The notes under the pieces: generated by a model | Seen by the model: only the letters and a program-made list of their open reading frames with translations | Databases searched by the model: none | Told to the model about the DNA's origin: nothing | Made by a program: the position numbers and the translations under genes | Source: Hydractinia symbiolongicarpus | Lineage: Eukaryota; Cnidaria; Hydrozoa; Anthoathecata; Hydractiniidae | Length of the DNA: 64,000 bases | Direction: 5' to 3' | Assembly (NCBI RefSeq): GCF_029227915.1 | Contig: NC_079877.1 | Location: 27,925,851-27,989,850 of the forward strand | Part shown: piece after piece, positions 24,501-37,533 of the stretch | Position numbering within the stretch: the first letter of the stretch is position 1 | Layout of the letters: every line of letters begins with the position of its first letter

Positions 24501-27500
24501 CAAACAAAACTCCATTATTTTAGCCAGCACTTTAGACAGCCTCCTTTAAAACAAAAGTAGTTACCTTTTTTGCTAATTTCAAAAATTTTTCAAGATTTTA
24601 AAATCCAGAATACTTTTTTTTCGTGTTCAAATAATTATTTGGAATATGTAGTTTTTATATATTCAGGTTTCTGAAGTCTCCTATCACATCCCTTATCAAC
24701 AGAAATCCCTAAGTAGAATCTGATTGAGGATTTCTAGGTAATATGCTTGTCCTATTTTTGTTAGGATTTTGACATCATAAACGATAATGATGACATCATA
24801 GCTGCAATGATAAAACAAATGAACGAAGCTGCTCAAGTAAGTCATTTTTTAAATCCACAAAAATTCCTGGCCAAAAATGTTTTAGGCATTCCTTAAAGTT
24901 TACAAATACCATCACGTGGTCAGTACTGGTGGGTTGCAAAAAAATTGCTTTAGCTGTATATATCCTGCGTTATTAAAAAACTCACATTAGGCCCCATGTA
25001 CACTTAGAAATTAAGAAAGAGGATTTGTGCTAACATTTTTTGAACTAACAAAATAATTTAAGATTCTAGGTTGTAAAACATTGTAAGTTTTAATCAGGAC
25101 AATCAAGTTTTTTTTGAACATATACCTGACAGTACTTTGATGAGAAATATACTTGTATTTTTCTCCTTAAATATAATACTACCCTTTCATTCCAGATTAG
25201 TGTGCAAGTGACATTTTTTGGGGGTTCAAGATAATTCTGTTTTCTCTTCCATTATGTTATGTCTTAAGCAAGTTTAGGATTTATAGATTGATAATATATG
25301 TTGTGCAGTCTAGAACGATTATAAATTAAATTGTAACTAAGAAATCTCAGAACAGCCAGGAGGAAACTAAGATGCCACTTTTTATCTTGTCTACAATATT
25401 GGGCAAAATATTTGTGAATAGAGGGTCAAATTTGAAAATATGCAATTAAATCACTCTCGATATAACACACATGTATTTTTAACTTGTTATCTTGGTTATT
25501 TGGTTACATCCTAATTAATATTTATTCTTGCTGCTGTCATCATATTAGAATGCACAACTACTGCGTTTTTTCTTGGACTACTACTGAAGTTGCGTTATAG
25601 GGATTTAGTCATTGAATACTATATATCCAGAAGTCTAATATTTTTTAGCCCGAGATTGGTTTAAGGCCTAAGATAGGCAATTGTAATACTTTAGTGCTGC
25701 TTTCCCCCTCCAATATTCGTTTTGACCTTCCCCCTGTCGTTGTCTACATTCTCTAGTCCCTTTACCTTCTTTCTACAAGCAGACATGTATTATAGCTTAT
25801 TTGCAATCCTCTTAATGACCTAAGGATTTTAAAGAGGAGTTAGTCTTTGCATCATTGGTAATATTGTGCAAAAAGTCAATTAGTGAACATTATAACCTAC
25901 TTGCAAAAATTATACCCTACACTATCATACAGAATCATACTAACATCTGCAATGCAAATAACTCCCTTTCCCTATTCTCCTTCACTTGGGATTAACATAC
26001 TTTCCGTATGCCTGTTTTAAAAAACATTTTTTCCCTTGACAAACCAATTATCTACAATTTAGTTGTTTGTTTTCACATAAGCTAAATTGTTTTCACAATG
26101 AGTTTAAATAAAATTTCCTTTTCTGTTTTTTTAGGAAGACAGAATTTTAAATCAAGATGGAAAGGCAGCTACAAAGAAGCTGAAAATGTTAGATAGCGTA
26201 ATTAGACATCTAAGAAAGTAAGACTCACTTATTCCACTTTTTGTTTTATTTGTATGTTTAAGTCTATATTGAATTTTAAAGTATAGTTTTTTCCGAAGTC
26301 AGCATAGATGCGTGGCCTTGTTGTTATAGAGTTTGCTTCGTAATCACAAGGTCTGTAGTTCGGTAACAGCGCAGGCATGTTTAGGTTTTCAGGACAGCTA
26401 TGGGTAAAGCCATGCTATGTGAGGGAAGTTGGTAGGCAATGGTGGTGTATACCTACTGTTTACGTTCAGAACACAGGACCCACATTAATAACAGTGTTTC
26501 CAACACTGAAGTGGCTATATCCTGTATAAATATTCAAATAATACTAATATAATTATTATTGTTAAATACTTTGATGCTTAACAATGTTGCATTAGTGGTA
26601 GAACCTGGTGCATACTGAGCATATAACTGTGTGTATCCTATTGCTATGATAAATGTTTAGTTAAAATGAACTTTAAAAGTAGGGATGATATCCGATGTTA
26701 GCTTCATTGAAAAAACCAACAAAAACAAAATATCAAGCATGTTTGAAATTGGCATTTAAAGTATTGAAGAGACCAACGGTAAACAAAAAGAATGTGCTGA
26801 TATTTTTATTTTTGTTTATGCTGAATATTGTTTTGAGAGAGCTATATTATTATTGAAATTGCAGCAATAAAATAAATTACCATTCATTGAAAAGGAAATA
26901 AATATTAAAAAAATGGCGTGAATTTATCGCTATAAAATAAAAGTTCAAAGAGTACATGAAAACCATGTGCCATTCTTTCTCTAAAAAAATTCTTAAAAAC
27001 TTAAGAAACAGAAATAAGAGTTAAAAATAAATATTTGTTTGGTCTTACAGCTTGTCATTTTCATTTACCATCTTGTGCAAAAGCATTTGACTAGCGAAAA
27101 TCTCTTCACTTTGGCGCAAGTTACCATAGAAGGATAGGTAAACTTAGATACAATGCATGCTTAATAGGACATTATTACTGTAACGCCTAGTGGGGACCAA
27201 ATTTAATGTATTTGATTCACTGGAACATTTATTAATATAGTGTTAAAATAGAAAAGGATTCTTGTTACTATTGCATAAAACATTTTCATTTTTTTAAAAA
27301 TCTTGCGCTCATTTATCAAATCAGCAGCGCCAATATTTAGCAAGAAAGTGAGAGCTAACACATTAAGAAGTCAAAACTAAACAAAAAGCACCTAAGCAAA
27401 ACTTTGCTAACATAAATATCGTGTTTTGTTAGCATTTTAGTATCGGGAAAAGGCTTACTGCTAATGAAAGTACACCACCACCCTCTTAGTAGGTTGAGGG

Positions 27501-30500
27501 TATAACAGTCTGCTATTCTTCACCTAGCGAAGGACTTGTCGAAACAGTACAAAAGATTGTTTGCAGTTGCCAAGAATTACAAATATAGATTTTGCATACA
27601 AAAATTCAAAAAAAGGAAAATAATCCTAATGAAAGAAAGAATACTGATAAAGCTAGCAGCTTTCAAAAAAATTAAAGTCAGCTTTGTTTATGCTAAAATT
27701 TAGCTGTGTGTGAATTCAATATGGAAGCTGCTTTAGAAGTTGTCTAATCTGTTGGAGATACTCCAAAATTATGTTTCGCTGGCATTAGAAATAAAAATAG
27801 TTAAAATTCGTGCCAGTCTATAATTTTTTGTTGAAAGTGTATTGCTCAATACTTTCTGCATCGAGCATTTAATTTTATCAATTAATAACCTTTTTAAATG
27901 TTATTCGAAAGACAATCTCTTCAGTGTGTAACTAGTAAAAAAAATTCAAATTTTCAAATATTAATTACACATATTATTGCTGTGAACTCTTAATTTACTC
28001 AATAATCTCTGACCATATTTCCATTTTTTTGTATATTATATGAAAGTCCTGCTGCAATTTAAAAACATGAGAAACCAAAAGGTCAACGAGCATCTTATTT
28101 TCCCATATCATTTAATTCTTTATTAGCCTACAATTGCTTCTCATTTCTTATAGACACAACACATTTATGTAATTTTTACTGTCTACTGCATAACCCTTTA
28201 ATAAGCCAATGTCATTTATTTCCCTTCCTAACATCCTTCCCTATCATTACCAAGGCTATAGTTTTTTTGAAATGCCTAACATTGTTAACCTGCTGACTGA
28301 ATTTGTAAACCATTGAGGTTGTAAAGGTTAAATAATGTCTGTAACATGGACCTACTTTTTGCACAATTTCTTATTTTTTTTCTTCTAAACTTTTTTGAAA
28401 TCAGTAAATCAAGTCCCAGTGTAGCACTGCACGCCATAAGAAAGAGTATTGTTTACAAAAGAATGTAAAATAATAGTTGTAGGTTTTCTTTCACACGTGA
28501 GGGTGCAAAAATGATGGCGTTGAATTGTCTTCGTTATGTTGTAGACAAACCTTATGTGGATTACCAAAATGACAATCTGGATTACATGGGGGAATTGTAT
28601 GGGTAACAGAAGGTCTTAAGAACCTGGAGAATTTTTTATCCATTAGAATTTCGAAGATAATGATATTTGAATTTGTTTCAGTTGAAAGCTTTTTATCTTA
28701 AAAGATGTTAACACAAGCTTGTGACATTTATCTTAAGATAATCTAAAAAATCCGGGAATTGTTTTCATTAATCTGAATGCAATCAAATAATTCTTTTCTT
28801 TGCATTATGTACAGATTTGCAGATTCTGTACGTTACACCATGGATGTATGGAGCTTTTATGAAGAAATGGAGTTGACAGCAATCAACTGATAAGAAAGAT
28901 AAAAAGTAACTAATTAGTTGGGTTCAATTGACGTCATCAGTCATTAACCTGTCAATAATTTAATGCTAGCCAATGAATTGCTTTTTTGTGCATCTTTTAT
29001 CTTATATACTTTTTACCCTTAAAATGTAAAGTTTTTGTCTAGATTTGCAATAACTTATGTAGATCTCTACAATGGTTATAATTAATTTTATTTAAATAAT
29101 TTTTGGGCTTGGTTTGGCCTCAGTTTGGTCTTGGTTAGTTTTTTGTTTGGTCTCTGTTCGGTCTTGGTTGGTCTCGGTTCGGTCCTGGCTTGCTTCTTTA
29201 TCCGTCTGCAAATATTTTTACAAGAAAATTCGGTTAGGAGACTTCTGAATAACTTTGGCACAGCACAAAAAAGTATATATTTCCTTTCCACAATGAGATT
29301 TCATGTTATGATTAAACAGATTTAATGGTCATTGAACAGTTCTTTAATATTCACCATTAACAAAACAATGCTCGTTAGCTGATGTAAGAGCGTAGGTGGA
29401 CTAATTAACATTGTGGAGTAAAAATTAAGCCCCATTAAAGAATAATACCTCCTATTAAAGAACATTACTTTTTTTTCAAAGAGATATCAAAGTCCTTGCC
29501 AAAAATCTGATGAGAACCCCCTATTTTTCACTTTTGATTGTACTTCTTCCAAAAGCTGTGTGTAAAAATAAGGAATTTTTTAGAGGAAAATGATGTATTA
29601 GCTGTCGGATTACGAGACTCTTTATTTCTGTTAGGTGTCTAGAAATGATGAAAAATTTTTGAAAGATGCGTTAAGGTTAAAAGATCAGAAAATTCTTTAA
29701 GCTTTGAAAGTCAGCGATATTGTTTTTAAGTTTGAAAATATATAGTAGTTGGGTATTAGAGTCAGGGATATTGAAGTTAGCCTATAGCTTTTTTGTAATT
29801 ATTTTTTCAACACTAATTAGTCACCTTTTTAAACTTTTTTTAAGGGTCGGGGGAAAGGTGGAATGACTTTCACAATGAGGGATATATCAGAAGGTTTCTC
29901 TGACCATTTTACTAATTTTTATTAAATTGTATTATTTTTGCAAACAATGTGTGATCCTTTAATGAAAATACTTTACTTTTAAAAAGAAATTTGTGGTTAT
30001 TTTGTATTCTTTAGTTGTTAAATTTCGTTCAGTGTATTTTTGTACTTTAACACAACACACCTTGTGTCTCATTCATTCTAAACTTGGCATCAAACACCAA
30101 GATTACATGAGGAGTTTACTATCATGTGTGGTTATGAAAATATCATTGAAGACTAATAGTTTAGATGTTAAGATTCCTTATAATGATTAAGGCTTCTGTA
30201 ATTATGTGTTATACAATGAGTCCTTTTCCCTAGATCTGCCACCCTCAAAAAGAATTATTTTTATTTATTTATTTATTTATTTTTTATTGTATTTGCTCGA
30301 TGGGAAAATGTTTTAAGTTTATTTAAGGATAATTAACTAAATTATGGTATTAAGGCCTCTTTTTTCTTGGCACGCAAGGTTTGGTACGTGTCCGCTTCAT
30401 ATTTCGAGGAGTTGTTTCAAACTATGACTTATCCTCACACGATACTACTTTGATAACGCTTCCACTTCACAAATTTACAACTCTTTAGAAAAAAACAATA

Positions 30501-33500
30501 ACAATGAGAACGAAGAAAGATAAAAAATAGAAAAAGATAATTATTTAGGAAACATATTGTCTGTTTATAATTTCCTTGATTAGCTCATGCTGTCCTGTTT
30601 TCTCTCTAAATGTTGTGCAACTAATCAGTGTTTTGCATTCTTATGTAACCAATATCACGAAATGTCAATAACAATAGTTTCTTTTTGGCATGATTTTCAA
30701 GCAGTTTTTTTATATAACTTATTGAATTTATTTTTTTTGATGTGGTAATAAATTATTTATATTAGTGGCATCGTCCTAAGTTTTGGCAATAGGAAAATAT
30801 AACAATAGGATAGGAAGAACTTATCTGTTTCGTATGCGTGAGATAAAACGTTTTCTCCAGAGGAAGAAACTTGTTTATTTCGGAAGATAAAAACATGCGC
30901 CTTGCCAGCAAAAAAAATTTCGGAAAGTTAAACAAATATATTTTTCTTCCTTCCTTAAACCTTTTTAATCATGAAAAGTATGTTTTACCAAGATCTTTAA
31001 AGAGTCGTAAATACCATATTTCGAAAACTTGCTATAATTGTACTGTGGCCTAACACACTAAAATAAGTTCTACAAATTTTACTAAGTTTTATTTCAGCGA
31101 AAATTTTTTTCTTTAAGGTGCGTTTCTACTTTCATATCTGGAATGTATTTTTTTTTTCGTGCATTTCCTCATGTTACGGTCACCATGTTTTTCTTGGCTG
31201 TGGTGATCCACCCACTCGCGCAAATGAGATGATCAATCATCATGAGGACAGCATCCTACTCACTTGTTTACTTGTTTGTGGTTAATACCTCATCAGTTGA
31301 GTAAGCAACCGTCAACCCGCTTGACACCCACTTAATGTTATTACACTCAAAGAATGGGTTGTTAATGGGTTGTCATCACACACACACACAACATTCTGTG
31401 TAGGTCGTTGATTGTTTATAACGATTAATCGTGATTTGTTGTGATTCGTCAAGAATGTGACACTCTCGTTTAGACGTGACATATCGGTTTGTTTAATGAC
31501 GTCACACCTATCAAGTCCACCAGGGTACAATATCAGGGGGAATGACGAAATACTAGAAATAATCGAGGAAAATTATACAATAAATATTTTTATGCCACGG
31601 TCTTCTACTTCGACTTAGGTTATGTAAAAAAATTTTTTTTTTAAATTAGCTAGATTAGGAATATATATAACTTTTACCAAGGGTTAAAAGTACGGAAATA
31701 TTAACGTTATCAGAGGTTACAAATGGGAAAAAGGGGAAATTGGTTAGTAAAGTAGTATGAGAGTTTTATCAACCGCACCCCTCTTCTCTACTACTGCCCA
31801 ATAAATATATACAAAGTTCCACCTCTACTTTTGAACACCAACTGTTATTATTTTTTTAGCGCAGATTAATCTCTCAAGTTTCTATTCGTTGTGTGTTTTT
31901 TTTTTGTTAGGTCTGATCTGCAACACACTTTTATTGATTGTGGAATACTACCTGCTTTGAAGGTATGATTTCATGAACGTTATTTTTTTTGTATACTATC
32001 TATATTTCCATAAAAAATTCTGTAAAATAAAACTTGACGAGAGAATATTTTGCAATATCGCACTAAGAATGTTAGTTTGGAGTAACTCGTTTGGATATTT
32101 TCATATATCGATTTGTCTTTTTTACGGGCCCCAGCCCCTTTTATTTAAAAAGGAAAACCTAACATAATTCTAAATTCCCGTATATATTGCGTCAACCGTA
32201 AAGCCTACAATTAAAGTTGCACTTGACTGCTTGCTTTTATTAAATAGTGCAGTGTTCTCAAAATACTCAAGTGACGTCATCAAGTGTGTTATTTTTTTAG
32301 GAGTGGTTGACGCCGCTACCTGATCACGCCCTGCCACACATCAACATACGAAAAACATTTTTAAAATTACTTATCGAGGTAAGACTTTTTCGTTACGCCG
32401 TGTTGATGTAATATTCGTGACTTATTTTGTTGCCGTGTGTTCCAAGTAATGTTGAAATCGTAAAAATAAGATGTTATGTTAAAAAGGACACCGTTTTTTT
32501 ATATAAAAAATCTTTTATATGGATTACTTTAGGCTTAGGAACGCTAAAATCAGGAATATTTTTAAAATCACGCGATCATCTTTTTTGGTTCAGTTCAGTT
32601 TGATATTAGATCCTAAAGACCGAATGTATAATTCGTGTAATCAAGTATTTTGTAGAACAAGATTGGTTGAATTTATTTTTTTTGTCTAAATTTCAATAAA
32701 ATTTAGCAGAAAGCAAGAGGATAAGTTAACATTTAAAAGGACTTGATCGATCAGAAATGAAAGAGCTTCAACTTGTTGCATTTGTTAGGTACCTAGATGC
32801 TAATTCCTCAATCACGTCTTTGTTTTGTTTGTGCAATGTTGGCGTATAATTATGTGGGTTGAGCCTATCACCTCGTCAAAGGTTGTCTGCCACTAATTAA
32901 TGTTGACTGATTTGTTTGTGTGAATAGGTGATTACTCAATTTTGTGTGTGACATTTTCAACCCCCTGCGTCACTCCGCATGTTGCGTTGTGATATTTTAC
33001 GTCACGCTATGTGGAGACGTGACAACGTTAGTCAACTACACGCACTCTTGTCTCAAATTATCTTTTTGATCTTATCTTTCGTATTTACTCCCGTCGTAAT
33101 GGACGTTTTTGTACGCTCACCTCGATAAGCGTTGTTTTCAAGCAATCGCGATGAAACTGTTAAAACCAATACCTAATTCTGGTCACTCTTTATGCCGGAC
33201 AACGCAGTGAGAAATAACGCCATTTACGAAGAGGCGTACAAAAGATTAATAAAGGGGGCCTGTACTATTGGCGCCTGTTTTTTTTAGCTTCCACCTCTCG
33301 ATAAGGGTGCATTGAAAGTAAGTGGTATCGGAAGAGCCGTCATGTTGTTGTTTAAACATCCGAAAGAAACAGTGGAAAACAAAAGGTTGGCGGGAAAAAT
33401 TATAAGTATGTAGCTATTTTTGTAATTCTAAGTTTGAAAAATGACATTTTCGCTCATCCAGAAAGTACAGACTTGCTCGTTGTTTGTTGCACAGAAAAGA

Positions 33501-36500
33501 TTTGATGTGCTTTTACATCCACATGTGTAAACGAGACCGTAACTATGGCAACTTATTGTCTTTAACACCTGATATTTTTCCTATTGATAATAGGAGCACT
33601 TTCAAGCTGTTGTCTCGATAGTCTCACCATCCTATTTTTTTCTTACATATTTTTACCACATACTCTCAAGTATACACATAAGTACTTTGTTTCTCTGTTT
33701 TTTTTTAGGTAGTTGGGCCAGACCAATATTTAACGTCAGCTCAAATTTTCAAGATATGTCACGCGAAGAACGAGAACATCGAGACAAATCAAATTTACCG
33801 GAAATAAAAAGAAGGCGATTAAGGTAAAATGATTTTTTATGCTTGGTCATGGCTCAAGGAAAGCATGTTAATTTATGAATTGATTAACAATTGATCAAGT
33901 AATGGATTTTCCTATTTTCCCGTTAAAGATTGTATTTTTAGTCGAAATGCAACAGAAATTGGCGCATTTTTTAAAGCATACTATGGAAACTCTGTAGACG
34001 AACCCTTCTGTATTTTTGCAGTTTAGGTGGCGAGTGAAAACAGTTAGTCAAACTTCTTATCTTGTTTTAGTTCGGGTGCTGAATCAAATCGTCATACATT
34101 GAACGATGACAGCGATAACAAGTAAGCAAGTTTTGCGGTTATCAGTCTCGTTATATTTTTTCCTTCCTTCCGTTTTAAATGTAATTGAAAACTATTTGCA
34201 GACAATCTGTTGTCTAGATCGATACGCTATTGTCACGCTCGCACGAGTTATCATCAGTATTATTTTTACTATCTGATTCATTCACTGCAATTTTTTGTCT
34301 GTTAAAAAAATGCGCAGCATCAGTTTGTTTAGTTAAAAAGGAAGTTGGAGGTAGAAACTGGTTTTGCGTAACAATTTGGTGTACATGACAATCCGTTATG
34401 CTTCAAATTGTTAATTCCACTTCCTAAGGCAGATGTCAAGATATCCCCTGGGTTTTCGTACGGACCTTGGAAGTGTTTAAAACTTGATATCAGGGTTGGT
34501 GATCTGAAAAAAACTTCGAACACCATAAAATATAAATATTTCCAAATTATTTTTCTTGGGTTATAAAACCTTGTCTGGATATGTTATTTTTTAAATTTAC
34601 CTTTTTACATCTAGGTACTTTTCTTTTCTTTTTTTTGGTGTACTTCGGATTCTGTAAAATGTCAAAAAAACATAAAAACCGTTAAAAATTGTGAAAAAAA
34701 GCCTTTGTAGATCTTGATGGTGTTAAAAGGAGCAGGAATGTGGGTTTTGATAAGGTGCACCTGAAAAGAAGAAGCGATGAAAAATTCAACGAATTAAGAT
34801 TACTTCCACGTTGTTTTGTGCAGAAGTCAACTGCGCATATCGGTAAATTTCGAGGTGAAACATGCGGAAACGAGATATTTTTAGATCTGCAACTGAAAAA
34901 ATACCAATTAAATTAGAGGTAGTTAATTTATAAAAACTGGAAATGAGAAAAAGTTCGGGTCAGGGAGAAGTCACGAAAGTCGGGGAAAGTTCATCAGTCT
35001 GTCTGTATCCAACGTTTTCCCAGATCTTATTCAGGAAAAGTCAAAGAGTGTCTGGGAAGTTTAGAAAAGTGGCTTTTCACCCTAAAGAAATATCCATAGA
35101 AAGTTCAATTTTAATTTGAAACATTGCCAAATTTTTTCCGGAACAACATCTCATGTAAAACTCTTATACCTGTGGTTTTGATTCTTTTTTATAGTAAAAA
35201 TAAAATCGCTTTTTGATTTTTTCTTTTAGAAATCTCACTTTTGTGTATTAATTTTTCCCGTGTTGCGTATATCGAGGAGAGAAAAACAAAATTGCAGGCT
35301 GTGCTCTAGGCTATTTTTATAGATGAGTGTTTCAACAATGTTGTAGCTTCATTTTGAGTTGGTAGATAAATCGTCACGTATGCTTGATGCTTGTGGAATA
35401 CACCTATGACTTTTTGATACAACAGTTGCAGCGGTAGATAGCAAGATGATCGGTTTCGGGTTTTTTCAATATCTCTCTGTTTAATTAAAGGAATTAAGGT
35501 CACAGATAACCTCTTTAAAAAAATGAACGACTTTAAAATGCGGTTTAAAAAATGCACCCTTGACGTCACAATAATTTATTAAATGCAACTCGTCGGTACT
35601 TAAGAAAGCAAAACTTTGTGTGTGTATTTTAAGGCTTGTGTACATTTCATTTACTGAAAAGAAATATATAATAGTCCACTTACTACATCTATGGAGACAT
35701 CATAATGGTAGTTTTATGAAAAGAGTTTGACGTCATTTGAAGATTATATATAGTAATTAGAAGACTTTATGGGCCGATCTTAACATTATTAATCTCTCGC
35801 AAGGAGTTTTTGTCTAGGCCAATAATAAGCAACATGTCCTTAATTGTTGGTGGTGATGATTTTTGAAGTGACTGTTAAAATTACACACTATTTGTCATAT
35901 TTCTTGTTCTTCCTGGGATGGACAATTTTTGTTCCTGTAGTCATTGGTTACTGTATTAATTTTTTTCCAGGGTTTTCTTATTAGGACATTCTAATATCCC
36001 TTTCTGTTCTTCCATATATTGAGGAGTTTTCATTACAGTTTAAACACGCATATTTTTTTTATTTCGTGTCAGAAGAAAACATGAAAGTCCTATCACGTGA
36101 TAAACCGTGCGTATAAACAATAAAAGTCTTTTCCTCGCATGATGTTTTTTAGGAAGGAAGACTACATGAAAATGTGGTTTTAGGAGGCGATTTCAAGCTG
36201 ATCGTCGTTTGAAAGAGTAAAACCTCCTTTTCGAAACAGCTTAACCTTGTGTGCCCGAAGCTCGAGATCATCCCCACTGCAGCAAAAAAAAGCTGCGTCA
36301 GCTTATTTGTGGAGGAAATGTAAATGCCCATCGAAATATTTACTCGTGATAACGAGGCGGAGATCTTGTTTCCGATCCCATCCTTCGTAACTAGCATCTA
36401 TTTCACCGTTTCTAGCACATCGTATTTTCCCATGCTTGCTTATAATAGCATTGCATACGTTTTATTTAAGGCTATACGCCCAAACAGCATGCGACTATTG

Positions 36501-37533
36501 TTCTCTTTGTGCCCGCAATAGAATTCCATTCAAATGCACACATTCCTGTGTTTATAATACATGTTTGTCACCTCTGATTGAGCAATACATTTTTTATTTT
36601 TCGTGGTCGAAATGTCAAAATGTTCTTTGTTTTATATTTAGACCAAAGAAGCCTGGAGATAAAGGCTGGATAGGTCGAGCACGTGTGCCCATGCCGTCGC
36701 ATCGAGATTATGTTAATCGCCCACGATACGAGATGCAAGAATTTGGAAGCAGGGTACGAAGCCTCCACATATTGTCAATTTTCTTTTGTGTGTCGTACGA
36801 CAACAGTAGCATGTTTGCAAGTGCTCGTTCAGAAAATTCAAATCAGGTTGACTCCACCCATTTTAAGCTCCTAAATACCCTAAAACTTGCCAAAATAGTA
36901 TTTCCTTCTAAAACTTTTTTTCATAGTTTTTAGTTTTTATTACCTACATGTGTAAGTTTTTACTCCTGAAGTTTGATCCTAAAATTCCCCGTACTCTTTT
37001 AAAATTGTGAATGTTTAGGGGTGTTTTGGGTTGCTTAAGATTGTTGACAAATTAACTCGCAAGTCTGATATTAAGTATTTTACTCCAACGACTTTTGTTT
37101 GTTGGTTGGGTTCATAGACAGTTATTTGGGTAGTATGAGCGTAACCAGAACTATTTTAGAGTTCACTCGAGAAAATAGGGGGTTGGAATTACAACAAAAA
37201 CCCGCAACATTTTATATAATACTATGATATATTTTGGTTAAAACACGTTGACTTTTCTTGAGCTTTTTGAGGGGAGCTTTGAAATTGGTGTGGCCGAAGC
37301 CTTTCCAATAGCCGCACCCTTGTCACATCCCCTTTTGATACGTTGTTTGCATGTCTGGCTGTGTAGGAGCAATAACACAACTTATATTTGTCGCGTGATT
37401 TTTATTTTAGGAAACGAAGAAAGAATTAAACAGATACGAGAAACACATGCGAAAACTAAAAGACAAAAAAACATTTAGTGGAAGCAGAAAGGCTGTTGGC
37501 GTCAGTTTGAATGGATCGAAACTTTCGCTGTGA
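21559..37533 (+). CDS. IWS1: IWS1 homologue, Spt6-interacting transcription elongation factor (16 exons)
   Basis: Exons: 21559-22387, 22936-23017, 23334-23409, 23713-23752, 23845-23923, 24006-24048, 24429-24458, 24765-24836, 26135-26217, 31911-31962, 32301-32378, 33288-33405, 33709-33823, 34071-34121, 36642-36753, 37411-37533. All GT-AG, all phases match: 660 residues plus stop (human IWS1 819). Residues 1-370 are acidic and disordered, with repeated E/D-rich ISPP motifs and the bipartite IADIFGDSD...EEFEGFSDEE block, a TFIIS-N-domain-interacting motif type known in IWS1. Then [33 protein letters not shown] and the conserved helical TFIIS N-terminal domain (about 405-545; [21 protein letters not shown]). 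The C-terminus keeps GRARVPMPS, a basic stretch and a [10 protein letters not shown] end resembling the vertebrate tail. IWS1 bridges Spt6 and RNA polymerase II in elongation and mRNA export. AATAAA at 38117-38122 is a possible poly(A) signal. Confidence 0.95.
26305..26572 (+). repeat. tRNA-derived SINE in IWS1 intron 9
   Basis: Head: GTGGCCTTGTTGTTATAGAG (A-box-like), GTAATCACAAGG (anticodon arm) and TCTGTAGTTCGGTAAC (B-box-like). Tail: CCAACACTGAAGTGGCTATATCCTG followed by AATAATACTAATA, matching the 3' end of the 3.46-3.73 kb SINE. Same orientation as the host gene. Confidence 0.7.
29105..29190. repeat. Imperfect GGTCTTGGTT/GGTCTCGGTTC tandem repeat
   Basis: Several runs of the TTGGTCTYGGTTYGGTC type in tandem within IWS1 intron 9. 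Simple-sequence origin; the open frames over it on both strands are compositional. Confidence 0.6.
34122..36641 (+). other. IWS1 intron 14 (2.5 kb)
   Basis: Between the AAC-AA|GTAAGC donor and the TATATTTAG acceptor. AT-rich, no supported gene. Frames such as 36149-36397 and 36324-36521 have no recognisable motif. Confidence 0.8.

Larger units (their letters stand above)
26218..31910 (+). other. IWS1 intron 9 (5.7 kb)
   Basis: The large intron between AGA-AA|GTAAGA (26218) and TTTGTTAG (31910). It holds a SINE (26.3-26.57 kb), a GGTCTTGGTT-type imperfect tandem repeat (29.10-29.19 kb), a TTTA microsatellite (30.26-30.28 kb) and short coding-like remnants near 28.5-28.9 kb. No complete gene is seen inside. 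Confidence 0.85.

Noticed and set aside
36436-36933. 165-codon plus frame over IWS1 exon 15
   Set aside because: Reads through intron sequence; only the 36642-36753 part is coding, and the IWS1 splice phases explain it fully.
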